From assembly GCA_000634115.1 (NCBI GenBank), contig JFLJ01000113.1:124001-188000 (forward strand): a stretch of 64,000 nucleotides of DNA, in the 5' to 3' direction. The DNA comes from Prochlorococcus sp. scB241_528O2 (GTDB lineage Bacteria; Cyanobacteriota; Cyanobacteriia; PCC-6307; Cyanobiaceae). Shown here piece after piece: positions 1 through 8,085 of the stretch (position 1 is the first letter of the stretch; each line of letters starts with the position of its first letter). The notes under the pieces were generated by a model. The model did no database searches. It was not told the origin of the DNA and saw nothing but the letters and a program-made list of their open reading frames with translations. The position numbers and the translations under genes were made by a program.

Positions 1-123
1 AATAAAAATAATGTTACATACGTTAAATTTGGTGAACAATTCTGTATAGGAGATATCCAAGGTGCATGCAAATTACTAGAAGATAAATCATTCCAAATTA
101 ATTTGAAATCATTAGTCTCCTAG
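1..123 (+). CDS. C-terminal fragment of a larger gene, possibly DNA polymerase III alpha subunit
   Basis: Frame 1 is open from the first base and encodes 40 residues before a TAG at 121-123. The tail contains VKFGEQFCIGD followed by a short helix-like stretch and ends in LKSLVS. This looks like the small beta-rich C-terminal end of a replicative polymerase alpha subunit. The same position next to PAM68 and rpsO is, as far as I recall, occupied by dnaE in related picocyanobacteria. The fragment is too short to prove this. It stops one base before the convergent PAM68 gene. I am fairly sure a gene ends here and unsure of its identity. Confidence 0.5.
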   Translation, partial: NKNNVTYVKFGEQFCIGDIQGACKLLEDKSFQINLKSLVS

Positions 124-124
124 A

Positions 125-574
125 TTAACTTTTCTCTTCAAAATTTTGAGTTGCAGGTTTGAAGGCGTCTTTTGCTCGTTTTATGTTCATTGGAATATTC
201 TCAATACCAAAAAAAGATCCAGGCTCCTTATCCCAACTAGCTGATAATATTCCAAAACTCAATCCTGCAATACCTAATAAGAAAAACAATGCTGAGATTG
301 CAATTGTTGAAGAAGGAGGTATTTCAGCAATATTTCTTGTAACGATAATATAGCTAACGACAAAAACCGACATTCCTAATATCGTCGGTATTCCTGCTGC
401 AAAAAAAATTCTTTTTGCCATTCTATCAGCTACATATTTAGGTATCCCACTTGTAGAAGACTTTGCTATATTAACTTTTTCTGATTTTTTTTCTAGATTT
501 GCGAAAGCTGTTTTTTCTGATATATCTTTTTTCTTTTTATTAAGTATCTTTTTTTTTGATTGTTTGTTTTTCAT
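125..574 (-). CDS. PAM68-family photosystem II assembly protein (DUF3464)
   Basis: A 149-residue protein with a Lys-rich N-terminus of about 45 residues, then GIPKYVADRMAKR and two membrane segments (about residues 57-79 and 87-109) separated by a short loop with IPPSS, ending in a conserved SWDKEPGSFFG tract. This is the PAM68 layout. Plant PAM68 and its cyanobacterial homologue act in early photosystem II assembly at the thylakoid membrane. The gene lies 9 bases downstream of rpsO and is probably cotranscribed with it, so an assembly factor is linked here to a ribosomal protein. The basic tail is likely cytoplasmic. The family call is strong; the exact role in this organism is inferred. Confidence 0.85.
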   Translation of the reverse strand: MKNKQSKKKILNKKKKDISEKTAFANLEKKSEKVNIAKSSTSGIPKYVADRMAKRIFFAAGIPTILGMSVFVVSYIIVTRNIAEIPPSSTIAISALFFLLGIAGLSFGILSASWDKEPGSFFGIENIPMNIKRAKDAFKPATQNFEEKS

Positions 575-583
575 AGATTGAAA

Positions 584-853
584 TCATCCTCTGATTCCAA
601 TTTTCTTTACTAAATCATGATATTTTTGGATGTTTTTGTCTTTTATGTAAGATAGTAATCTTTTCCTTTTTCCAATCATTTTTAATAATCCTTGCCTTGA
701 GGCAAAATCATGGATATTTCCTTGTAGATGGTCACTTAATTTTGAAATTCTTTTAGAAAGCATTGCAATTTGTACTTCCGCAGATCCAGTATCAGTTGCA
801 TGAACTTGATGGGATTTAATAAGTTCCTGTTTTTCAGCAGTATCTAATGACAT
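584..853 (-). CDS. rpsO: 30S ribosomal protein S15
   Basis: The 89 residues match the usual S15 length. The family features are the N-terminal helix with [11 protein letters not shown], the TGSAEVQIA turn, the helix [10 protein letters not shown] with a following [10 protein letters not shown] block, and the C-terminal [14 protein letters not shown]15 binds 16S rRNA early and organises the platform of the small subunit. The gene follows ruvA by 33 bases and precedes PAM68 by 9 on the same strand. S15 mRNA is autoregulated in other bacteria; I see no recognisable operator in the short spacer here. Confidence 0.97.
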   Translation of the reverse strand: MSLDTAEKQELIKSHQVHATDTGSAEVQIAMLSKRISKLSDHLQGNIHDFASRQGLLKMIGKRKRLLSYIKDKNIQKYHDLVKKIGIRG

Positions 854-886
854 AAATTTTATTATCCTTGAATCTATTCTACTATG

Positions 887-1564
887 TTATCTGACTATAT
901 TACTACTATCATTTTCTAAATAGTTCATAGCCAACTTCAGTAAATTTTCAAATGATATATTTTTATCGTTCTTACTAATTAGTTCGTTGTCTTTTTTAAT
1001 AATTGTCAAAATACCATTGATTTCTTTCTTCGTATAATTTAAAGATTGAAGTGTTAACTGAAGGTCCTCTAACATTTTATTTATTTCATTATTCATAATT
1101 GGAAATTCTTCGTGAGTGGTATTTTCGTCAATTTGTAATTCATTTATAAATTTACTCTTTAATTCTAAAATTAACCTATCAGCCATTTTTTGACCTATAC
1201 CAGGAACGGTACAAATTAATTTTCTGTTTTGGGTTTTAATTGCATTGATTACTTCAGTGATGGTAAATTTATTTAATATACCCATACCGATTTGAGATCC
1301 AATACCTCTAATATTTAAAATTTTAATAAAAAAATTTTTTTGATCGTTCGATTTAAATCCAAAAAACAAATCTGAATCTTCTTTCTTTATGTGTTTTATC
1401 CAAAGAGTAATGTTCTTATTACAAAGCTTATTTGTTTTTAATTTGAGAAATAAGGACTCTAGTATTTGAATTTCGTATCCTAATCCTTGACAATTTATTA
1501 AAACAAAAAATTTTTGATTTGTTTGCCATGATTCGACTAGATCCCCACTTATCCAGCTAATCAA
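887..1564 (-). CDS. ruvA: Holliday junction DNA helicase subunit RuvA
   Basis: RuvA binds four-way junctions as a tetramer and guides RuvB during branch migration. The 225-residue protein has the N-terminal OB-like domain (MISWISGDLV), then two helix-hairpin-helix motifs at about residues 84-91 (NIRGIGSQ) and 119-130 (TVPGIGQKMADR), and a C-terminal helical domain that contacts RuvB. It is slightly longer than the usual ~200 residues because of insertions between the HhH region and domain III. The start codon is TTG and follows the TAA of the upstream gene with no spacer, which suggests translational coupling to that small secreted protein. Confidence 0.93.
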   Translation of the reverse strand: MISWISGDLVESWQTNQKFFVLINCQGLGYEIQILESLFLKLKTNKLCNKNITLWIKHIKKEDSDLFFGFKSNDQKNFFIKILNIRGIGSQIGMGILNKFTITEVINAIKTQNRKLICTVPGIGQKMADRLILELKSKFINELQIDENTTHEEFPIMNNEINKMLEDLQLTLQSLNYTKKEINGILTIIKKDNELISKNDKNISFENLLKLAMNYLENDSSNIVR

Positions 1565-1921
1565 TTAACCACCATCCACTTGACATCCAATAAGTGCTCC
1601 GGCGGTTCCACCAGCAGGCACTGCCCAAAATCTATCTTTCCCTCTAGAGGAAGAAAGTGCTATTCCGGCTCCTAGAATGCCCCCAATAACAGAACCTTCT
1701 CTACAGTCATTATCATCTATTTTTTCAACTTTAGTTTGACCTCCACAGGGGATAACAACATCAACTTCATAGCTTTTTACGAAGCCTGGGCTTGATTTAG
1801 TTCCGGGAATATATTCTTCTCTATATTCAGTTCTTGTACAAGTTACTGATTTTGGAGTAGTTGCATTAACTTGAAGAATAGGAGAAAAACAAAACAAAAA
1901 AGTTAAATAGAAAAATTTCAC
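1565..1921 (-). CDS. Small secreted protein with glycine-zipper-like tail, function unknown
   Basis: A 118-residue protein starting with a typical Sec signal peptide (hydrophobic residues 3-18, likely cleavage after VNA near residue 21). The mature part carries four or five cysteines, including VTCTRTEY, VIPCGG, NDCREG and GCQVDGG, that could form disulfides. Residues 80-115 are glycine-rich (SVIGGILGAGIAL and AGGTAGALIGC), like the glycine-zipper segments of small outer-membrane or periplasmic proteins. It has no lipobox at the cleavage region. It sits between a DMT permease and ruvA and abuts the ruvA start. I do not recognise a named family, and the envelope location is an inference from the signal peptide. 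Confidence 0.7.
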   Translation of the reverse strand: MKFFYLTFLFCFSPILQVNATTPKSVTCTRTEYREEYIPGTKSSPGFVKSYEVDVVIPCGGQTKVEKIDDNDCREGSVIGGILGAGIALSSSRGKDRFWAVPAGGTAGALIGCQVDGG

Positions 1922-1945
1922 TGTTTTTTTTATTCTATTAACAGT

Positions 1946-2836
1946 CTAGGTCTTTTTGATTATTTTGGGAGTAGAAATAATAGTTCCTAATAAAACTAAT
2001 AATGCACCTAATAAGAAATTAATTGTTATTACTTCACTAAAAAACAAAACTCCCCAAATTGAACCGAATAAAACTTGCAAATAGTTTATTGCAGAAGCCT
2101 CTGTTGCAGGTAATTTTTTTAATCCAATAGTTAAAAAAGTCTGTCCTAATTGAGTAAATAAGCCAATCCCAATAATCCAAATTAATTCATTTAAATTTGG
2201 CGTAACCCAGTTAATTAAAACAAATGGTAATAGAGTTATTAAAGAAACAAGAGGGAAATATTCAATAATTACATAAATATCTTCAGTAACTGATAGTTTC
2301 TTTACTGTAACGTATGCAAATGCAGTGCAGATTGCACCAAGAAAAGCTAACAATACGGATGTATTTTCAATCTCAACGTTTATGGTTGATAGTTGGTTTG
2401 GATTTAATATTACTATTATTCCTAGCCAGCCTATAATTAAAGCAATAAATAAATTTTTAGTTACTTTCTCGTTTATTAATATTCCAGCAAATATAGATAT
2501 AAAGATGGGATATGTGTACTGAATGACAGTGGAAATGCTAAGAGGCATATTTCTTATTGCGTAAAAAATACAAACTAAGGCTGAAGTTCCTAATACCCCT
2601 CTTAAAATAAGTAATGGTCTATTATTTCCCCATGGATTTATATTTTTTACCTTAATTATTGATAATGTAATCATTAAACTCAGTAATGACCTAAAAAAAA
2701 CTAGTTCATAAATAGGAATCCTGTTATCAATATTTTTTACACATAATGTCATTAAACTAAAGAAGAATGATGCAAATATTAAATTAAACTTTTTCAACGA
2801 GTTTATTTTATTTTCTAATTTTCCGATGTTTAACAT
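1946..2836 (-). CDS. EamA/DMT-superfamily permease (RhaT/RarD-like)
   Basis: The 296 residues form about ten hydrophobic helices in two repeated halves of five, as in the drug/metabolite transporter superfamily. Family signatures include YELVFFRSLLSL in the first half, an MPLSISTVIQYTYPIF stretch before the fifth helix, and the second-half equivalent LPATEASAINYLQVLFG. Such proteins export or import small metabolites across the inner membrane, and the substrate cannot be read from sequence. The gene starts about 90 bases from the divergent dnaG gene and is followed 24 bases later by the small secreted protein. The family call is secure and the substrate unknown. Confidence 0.88.
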   Translation of the reverse strand: MLNIGKLENKINSLKKFNLIFASFFFSLMTLCVKNIDNRIPIYELVFFRSLLSLMITLSIIKVKNINPWGNNRPLLILRGVLGTSALVCIFYAIRNMPLSISTVIQYTYPIFISIFAGILINEKVTKNLFIALIIGWLGIIVILNPNQLSTINVEIENTSVLLAFLGAICTAFAYVTVKKLSVTEDIYVIIEYFPLVSLITLLPFVLINWVTPNLNELIWIIGIGLFTQLGQTFLTIGLKKLPATEASAINYLQVLFGSIWGVLFFSEVITINFLLGALLVLLGTIISTPKIIKKT

Positions 2837-2929
2837 ATAAAAAATAGTTTTATTATGAAATTAAGTAGATTCTTTTTTGATTTTGAACTATAACAATAAA
2901 ATCATTATCTAAATTTGATTTCGATCTCA

Positions 2930-4963
2930 ATGGTTCATTCTATACATCCAAGAACTATTAACGAGGTTAAAGAAAAGGTAGATATTGTTGACGTCATATC
3001 TGAACATATTGTTCTTAAGAAAAAAGGGAAGGAATTTGTTGGAATTTGCCCTTTTCATGATGATACAAAGCCCTCTATGACAGTATCTCCAAGTAAACAA
3101 TTCTATTATTGTTTTTCTTGTGGTGCTGGTGGTAACTCTATTAAATTTTTAATGGAATTTACTCGGGCTAATTTTTCGGATGTTGTACTTTCTCTTGCTA
3201 AGAAAAATAACATTAATGTTGAAAATCTTGCCGGCCCTCAAGTAGAAGCATATAAAAAACAATTAACTAGAAAGGAAGAACTTTATAAAATACTAAGAGT
3301 AACTAAAAATTGGTTTAAGTCACAATTAAATAATTCTTTAGGTTGTGAAGCACTGAAATATTTAAAATCCCAGAGAAACTTGAATAATAAAACTATTGAA
3401 AACTTTGAATTAGGTTTTGCTCCAAATTCATGGAATGATTTATTTAATTATCTCTCAAAGGTAGAAAAATTTCCTATCAAGCTTATTTTAGCTTCAGGTC
3501 TTGCTATTTCTAAGGATAATTCTGACAAAATCTATGATCGTTTTAGGAATAGATTAATTGTGCCAATTCATGATATGCAGGGACGTGTAGTTGCCTTTGG
3601 CGGTAGATCTCTAGATGGTCAGGAACCTAAATATCTTAATTCTCCTGAATCTGAGTTATTTGAAAAAGGAAAAATGTTATTTGCATTCGAAAAAGCATCT
3701 AGCAATATAAGGAAAAGAGATAAAGCTGTAATCGTAGAAGGTTACTTTGATGTGATCTCTCTTCATTCAAAAGGCATTACCAATGCTGTTGCTTCTCTTG
3801 GAACCGCACTAAATAGGTATCAAATTTCTCAACTATGTAGATGTACAGATAATAAAAATATAATCTTGAATTTTGATTCTGATAATGCAGGGATATTAGC
3901 GACAAAAAGAGTAATAAAAGAAGTAGAAAGTTTATCTTTGCATGACCAAATTAATCTAAAGATACTTCAACTTAAAGATTTTAAAGATCCTGACGAATAT
4001 TTGAATTGTCATACTCCCGAAGATTATTTTAATTTAATTGATAATGCATCTTTTTGGATTGATTGGGAGATTGATCAAATCTTTAACAATAAGGATTTAA
4101 CAAAGTCTGAAAATTTTCATAGCGTTATTACCTCATTAGTGAAGTTGTTGAGTAAATTACCTCAATCAACAACCAGAACGCATTATTTACAAAAAGTTTC
4201 TGAAAGATTAAGTAAGGGTCAAGCTAGGTTGGCCATACAGTTCGAACAAGATTTAAGAAATCAAGTAAAAGGATTTCGTTGGCATGGTAGAGCCAAAAAA
4301 TTTGAAAAACCTAATGATATTTCTCGGCGTGAGAAAAATGAATCTGAAATAATTTTTTATTATCTTCATTGTCCTAATCTTAAGCTCTTTATTCGTGATG
4401 AATTTAATAAAAGAGAAATTAATGGTTTTAATACTGATTATATTCAAAATATATGGGAAGCTATTTCAAAAATTGAAGAAAATAATTTAGGTTTAAATTA
4501 CTTAAATGAATTAAAACAAGCAAATAACCAATCTCTTCAAAATGAGTTTTTTGATATTAACTTAATTTCACTTCTTCCTGATCACTTGGCTCTAAATAAT
4601 TATGAATCTTCAAATAAAATTAATATTTTTCTTAATCCAAATGAGTTGTTTTTAACATTGCTATGTAATCCGAAGGATAATTTACTTGGCACTTTATCAC
4701 TTCTTGAGAGATATAATTCTCTAAAAAGATGTAGACATTTGATTGAATCTTGGGGGTCTCAAAGATTAAAAACTTTAGAGAATTGTATATCTATTTTAAT
4801 TGACAATTCATCTTCAGAGTTCTCAGATACTAATAAAGAGATAGATGATCTTTTTAAGGATTTAAACTCAGATGCAATTAAATTTCAAGAACTATATTAC
4901 TTAGAAAGAAAACACATAAATTTTTTAGACAAACAACGTTGTGGTAATTTCATTGCTAGTTAG
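2930..4963 (+). CDS. dnaG: DNA primase
   Basis: DnaG makes RNA primers at the replication fork. Numbered from ATG 2930 (677 residues), a CHC2 zinc finger uses Cys40, His43, Cys61 and Cys64. The catalytic core follows, with a Toprim fold: VIVEGYFDV supplies the acidic residue and LNFDSDNAG the metal-binding DxD. The remaining ~300 residues form the divergent helicase-binding region. A TTG at 2915 gives five more residues in frame, but the family normally starts with MVHSIHP, so I choose the ATG. The gene is divergent from the DMT permease and convergent with the HExxH protein. Confidence 0.95.
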   Translation: MVHSIHPRTINEVKEKVDIVDVISEHIVLKKKGKEFVGICPFHDDTKPSMTVSPSKQFYYCFSCGAGGNSIKFLMEFTRANFSDVVLSLAKKNNINVENLAGPQVEAYKKQLTRKEELYKILRVTKNWFKSQLNNSLGCEALKYLKSQRNLNNKTIENFELGFAPNSWNDLFNYLSKVEKFPIKLILASGLAISKDNSDKIYDRFRNRLIVPIHDMQGRVVAFGGRSLDGQEPKYLNSPESELFEKGKMLFAFEKASSNIRKRDKAVIVEGYFDVISLHSKGITNAVASLGTALNRYQISQLCRCTDNKNIILNFDSDNAGILATKRVIKEVESLSLHDQINLKILQLKDFKDPDEYLNCHTPEDYFNLIDNASFWIDWEIDQIFNNKDLTKSENFHSVITSLVKLLSKLPQSTTRTHYLQKVSERLSKGQARLAIQFEQDLRNQVKGFRWHGRAKKFEKPNDISRREKNESEIIFYYLHCPNLKLFIRDEFNKREINGFNTDYIQNIWEAISKIEENNLGLNYLNELKQANNQSLQNEFFDINLISLLPDHLALNNYESSNKINIFLNPNELFLTLLCNPKDNLLGTLSLLERYNSLKRCRHLIESWGSQRLKTLENCISILIDNSSSEFSDTNKEIDDLFKDLNSDAIKFQELYYLERKHINFLDKQRCGNFIAS

Positions 4964-4979
4964 TATTTTTATTCATAAT

Positions 4980-5447
4980 TTATAGACAGTATTTCTCAAT
5001 CATTTTTTTTACCTTTCTGGGTTTGTCTTCAAGAACATAAGCTTCTACTTCTTTTGCATAAGTACCAGAAAAATTGAAAGTAGAGTATTCTAACGCTTTC
5101 TTCTTGCTTTTATGTAATTTACTTTCTAAATTCTTTATATCACCTAATATTTTATTATTATTACATTTTTGTATTGCATGAGTCGCTTCATGTCTTAAAG
5201 CTTTTCTTATTGCTTGTTCTGTTTTGAAGTTATCTTTATTTGGTTGTTTCTTTTTATCTCTATAATTTGTGTTCCTTTTTGCATTTTCAGTACATATTAT
5301 TATTTTATTTTCTTCAAAAATATGTAATCCTTTAATTTTTTTGCTTAATAGACACTCAGCTTTATTTTCTTGAACTACATAATTTGCTTCTATCAATAAG
5401 TTAAGAATCTCTTTATCTAATTTGCTTAAAAATATAATAAATTCCAT
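4980..5447 (-). CDS. Putative zinc metallopeptidase-like protein (HExxH), third gene of the umuDC block
   Basis: A 155-residue protein I cannot assign to a named gene. It has a clear HEATH zinc motif (His86, Glu87, His90) in the helix KALRHEATHAIQ, and a downstream KEVEAYVLED around residues 132-141 that could supply the third, acidic ligand. The arrangement is that of a minimal gluzincin. There is no signal peptide or membrane segment, so it is probably cytosolic. The C-terminal half is very Lys-rich. It begins 13 bases after the umuC stop on the same strand, so it is likely cotranscribed with umuDC. A protease role is inferred from the motif only; the fold resembles small Atp23-like proteins at best loosely. 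Confidence 0.72.
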   Translation of the reverse strand: MEFIIFLSKLDKEILNLLIEANYVVQENKAECLLSKKIKGLHIFEENKIIICTENAKRNTNYRDKKKQPNKDNFKTEQAIRKALRHEATHAIQKCNNNKILGDIKNLESKLHKSKKKALEYSTFNFSGTYAKEVEAYVLEDKPRKVKKMIEKYCL

Positions 5448-5460
5448 TTTTTTTATTTTT

Positions 5461-6747
5461 TTACTTTACTATAGTTGGTATCTGCTTGATATCAGTTGTA
5501 GATGACCGACTTAAGAAATTCTTATTCATCGACCAACTTTGTGGCTTTTTTGTGATCGCCCATGTAATTGCATTGTTATTAAATTTTTTATTTAAGAAAT
5601 CAATCGTTCTCATGAGATTTGCTGATTTTTTTAGGTCTTTCTGAGATTTGTAATTGATAACTGATTGCTGTAAATATTCTCTATTAGTTAAATCCTGCAT
5701 TAAAACACCAGCCTTTGAGAATTTATATTCGGGATTATAAATTTCTTTAGATAATGCGACTACTATTTTTAAAATACTATTTGTGTCATCTGTTGCATTT
5801 GTAAGTTTTCTATGAGCACTTCTTTGGTAATTTTGACTTGAATATTTACTGGTTCTAGCAAATACTCTTATATTAGATGATTGCAAATTTTGACTCCTCA
5901 TTTTTTCAGATGCTTTTATTGCGTGAGTCACCAGTGCTTGAGTCAAGTCTTCTAATTTTGTGATAGGCGTACCGAAACTCCTACTTACCTGAATTTCTTT
6001 TTTTGATTTTTTATTTTTTTCTATTGGCAGACATTTATGACCTTTCAGTTCTAATTGCAATCTTTTCCCTACGATGCCTAGTTTATTAATGATTTCATTT
6101 TCTTCCATATCTCTTAATTCTCTTGCATTTTTAATACCTTTACTTTGTAACCAATTAGAAGTTTGTTTCCCGATTCCCCAAATCTTATCTACACTAATTC
6201 TTTTCAAATAAATATTCTCATTTCTGGTTATAGCTAAATCAAATATTCCAGCCGAATAATCAATATTTTTAGCTAATTTATTAGCAATTTTTGCTCGTAC
6301 TTTATTTTCTCCTATTCCTATTGTTATGGTAATCCCTAGATTTTGATATATTAATGATCTTATGCTTCTTGCCCAAGGATATAGATTTTTATCATTAGGT
6401 CTAGAAATAGAGATAAATGCTTCATCAATAGAATAAATCTCAATCTGTTCAGAAAAGTCTTTTAGTAAATTCATTAGTCTTCTACTCATATCGCCATAAA
6501 GCGAGTAGTTTGAGCTTAAAACGGCTACATCTAATTGATTTAATCTTTCTTTGTCCTTAAAATATGGAGTCCCCATTTTAATTTTTAAAGCACGCGCTTC
6601 AGGACTTCTCGCGATGATACATCCGTCATTGTTAGATAAAATTACTACTGGTTTATTTCTCAAATAAGGATTAATAGTTTGTTCACATGAAGCGTAAAAA
6701 TTATTAGCATCTATAAGAGCTATAGCATCAATACTTGAAGTTTTCAT
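5461..6747 (-). CDS. umuC: Y-family translesion DNA polymerase, UmuC (pol V catalytic subunit)
   Basis: UmuC copies past DNA lesions when bound to processed UmuD. The 428 residues show the Y-family palm: ALIDANNFYASCE (Asp13), then NNDGCIIARSPEARALK, and YSIDEAF (Asp108, Glu109) for metal binding. Helix-hairpin-helix DNA contacts follow (VDKIWGIGKQTS, about 195; LGIVGKRLQLEL, about 235), then the little finger with EIQVSRSFGTPI and a UmuC-type C-terminal region. The length equals that of classical UmuC. Its ATG overlaps the end of umuD by four bases, so the two are translationally coupled. Confidence 0.96.
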   Translation of the reverse strand: MKTSSIDAIALIDANNFYASCEQTINPYLRNKPVVILSNNDGCIIARSPEARALKIKMGTPYFKDKERLNQLDVAVLSSNYSLYGDMSRRLMNLLKDFSEQIEIYSIDEAFISISRPNDKNLYPWARSIRSLIYQNLGITITIGIGENKVRAKIANKLAKNIDYSAGIFDLAITRNENIYLKRISVDKIWGIGKQTSNWLQSKGIKNARELRDMEENEIINKLGIVGKRLQLELKGHKCLPIEKNKKSKKEIQVSRSFGTPITKLEDLTQALVTHAIKASEKMRSQNLQSSNIRVFARTSKYSSQNYQRSAHRKLTNATDDTNSILKIVVALSKEIYNPEYKFSKAGVLMQDLTNREYLQQSVINYKSQKDLKKSANLMRTIDFLNKKFNNNAITWAITKKPQSWSMNKNFLSRSSTTDIKQIPTIVK

Positions 6748-7160
6748 AGATAGTTATGTATTGAATAAATGACAACGCCCCATATCTGTACATCAATATG
6801 GTTTTTAAATCTAAAATCAGGATAATTATGATTTTCTGCTTTTAAATATAATTCATTATTTTTTATAGATAATCTTTTTATTGTAAATTCCCCGTCCACC
6901 ATTGCAATGATAATATTCCCTGGCTTGGCTGTTAAACTCTTGTCTACTATTATTAAATCTTTATCTTTAATTCCGGCATTTATCATTGAGTCGCCTTTAA
7001 CTCTAAGAAAAAAAGTGCTAAACGGATTAGATATTAAATGTTCATTTAAATCAATATTCTCTTCTGTATAGTCATCTGCAGGAGAAGGGAAGCCTGCAGA
7101 TACTGAATCAACTAATAAGGGAATTTTAAATTTTTTAATATTAGAATCAAAAGAATCCAA
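6744..7160 (-). CDS. umuD: UmuD-type self-cleaving protein, peptidase S24
   Basis: UmuD is cleaved with RecA filaments to give UmuD', the partner of UmuC. The S24 elements are complete: cleavage site SAG/FPSPADDY, nucleophile Ser in VKGDSM and general base Lys in GEFTIKRL. Spacing is 36 from the cleavage Ala to Ser and 37 from Ser to Lys, as in the E. coli protein. The frame is open up to a TTG at 7191-7193 (149 residues), but a LexA-like palindrome covers that start, so I place the start at the TTG 7158-7160 (138 residues). Neither start has a convincing ribosome site. The gene overlaps umuC by four bases. Confidence 0.9.
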   Translation of the reverse strand: MDSFDSNIKKFKIPLLVDSVSAGFPSPADDYTEENIDLNEHLISNPFSTFFLRVKGDSMINAGIKDKDLIIVDKSLTAKPGNIIIAMVDGEFTIKRLSIKNNELYLKAENHNYPDFRFKNHIDVQIWGVVIYSIHNYL

Positions 7161-7172
7161 AACTTCATTTAA

Positions 7173-7188
7173 TAGTATATATGTACTA
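7173..7188 (-). promoter_or_regulatory. Putative LexA (SOS) box with embedded -10 of umuDC
   Basis: The 16-base inverted repeat TAGTACATATATACTA (minus strand) has perfect five-base arms. Its inner 14 bases differ at one position from the cyanobacterial LexA pattern RGTACNNNDGTWCB as I remember it, in either orientation. A -10-like TATACT lies inside it at 7174-7179, so bound LexA would cover the promoter. It is placed directly in front of umuD, a standard SOS target. LexA binding is inferred. Confidence 0.7.
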
Positions 7189-7258
7189 TACAATAAAAAT
7201 CCAAAAATAGTTAGTTGTTAAAGCTTTATAGGTTAATTTTAGATTAAATTTCTTCTTT

Positions 7259-7675
7259 TTAAGAACGATGGTAAGGGGAGTTGTTAGATATAGAAACAGC
7301 TCTATAGATTTGCTCGATTAGAATTAATCTAGCTAATTCATGAGGAAAAGTTAAAGGAGAGAGGCTTAGTATAAGGTCTGAATTTTTTTTTATATCTGAA
7401 CTTATTCCGTCAGTATCACCGATTAAGAAATTAATTTTTTTATTTTTAAAATTTAAGAGTAAAGAACATAGTTCAACTGAATTAAACTGTTTTCCTTCTT
7501 CACTTAGGCAGATAATAATATTGTTATTGGATCTAAGATTATTTAAATTAAAAGTCTTTAACTCATTAATGATAAGTTCAGGCATTCTTTTTTTGTATTG
7601 AATTATTCCATCTTTAATCCAAGTTTTCTTTATTTTGCCTATAGCATTAATTGTTAATCTATTACTCTGAAGCAT
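7259..7675 (-). CDS. rlmH: 23S rRNA (pseudouridine1915-N3)-methyltransferase, SPOUT family
   Basis: RlmH methylates pseudouridine 1915 in helix 69 of 23S rRNA on assembled 70S ribosomes. The 138 residues fit the family. The SPOUT knot is visible as [10 protein letters not shown] (about 83-92, where the usual second glycine is Asp), the [22 protein letters not shown] helix, and the nearly invariant C-terminal SPYHR (133-137). It starts at an ATG about 20 bases after the Asn-rich protein's stop on the same strand. I see no oddity beyond the GGxxG to GDTDG change. Confidence 0.93.
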   Translation of the reverse strand: MLQSNRLTINAIGKIKKTWIKDGIIQYKKRMPELIINELKTFNLNNLRSNNNIIICLSEEGKQFNSVELCSLLLNFKNKKINFLIGDTDGISSDIKKNSDLILSLSPLTFPHELARLILIEQIYRAVSISNNSPYHRS

Positions 7676-7694
7676 AAGTAAATATTAAAATTAG

Positions 7695-8030
7695 TTATTC
7701 ATCAAGAAGATAATTAAATTCATCATAAAGTTCCTCTTCAATTGTTAATTTATTGGAATAATTAGCTTTTCTAGAATTCATATTAATTTGACTAAGCTCA
7801 CTTTTTCTAAGTGAATTATTAACGTTAGAAGTCTCTTCTAAAGACTCTGAATTATCAATTAACGAATAAAAAATTGAATTGGGATCTTCTGATTTAAGTG
7901 GATATTTGGTTAAATTAACATTTTTATCTATTTTTGTGTGGTTAATTATATTATTATTATTGTTGTTATTTAAATTTTTATTGTATTTATATTTATTGAG
8001 TTTATCTAAATTTTTTTTTGATAAGCTCAT
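7695..8030 (-). CDS. Asn-rich, acidic hypothetical protein
   Basis: The 111 residues have no family I recognise. Residues 12-30 are a low-complexity Lys/Asn region with seven consecutive Asn (coded by AAT/AAC repeats around 7950-7975), followed by a polar middle and an acidic C-terminus ending EEELYDEFNYLLDE. There is no membrane segment or signal peptide, and it is probably largely disordered with a short C-terminal helix. It is divergent from ksgA and upstream of rlmH. Because the acidic tail is better structured than the rest, it could be a peptide that binds a partner; this is a guess. The frame is supported by tight spacing on both sides. Confidence 0.6.
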   Translation of the reverse strand: MSLSKKNLDKLNKYKYNKNLNNNNNNNIINHTKIDKNVNLTKYPLKSEDPNSIFYSLIDNSESLEETSNVNNSLRKSELSQINMNSRKANYSNKLTIEEELYDEFNYLLDE

Positions 8031-8085
8031 GATATTAAGTATTGATTAAATTCATATTAATTTAAACATATTATTTATCTTTTAG

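Noticed and set aside
2915-4963. dnaG starting at TTG 2915
   Set aside because: The family start MVHSIHP is at the ATG at 2930, and the five extra residues add nothing.
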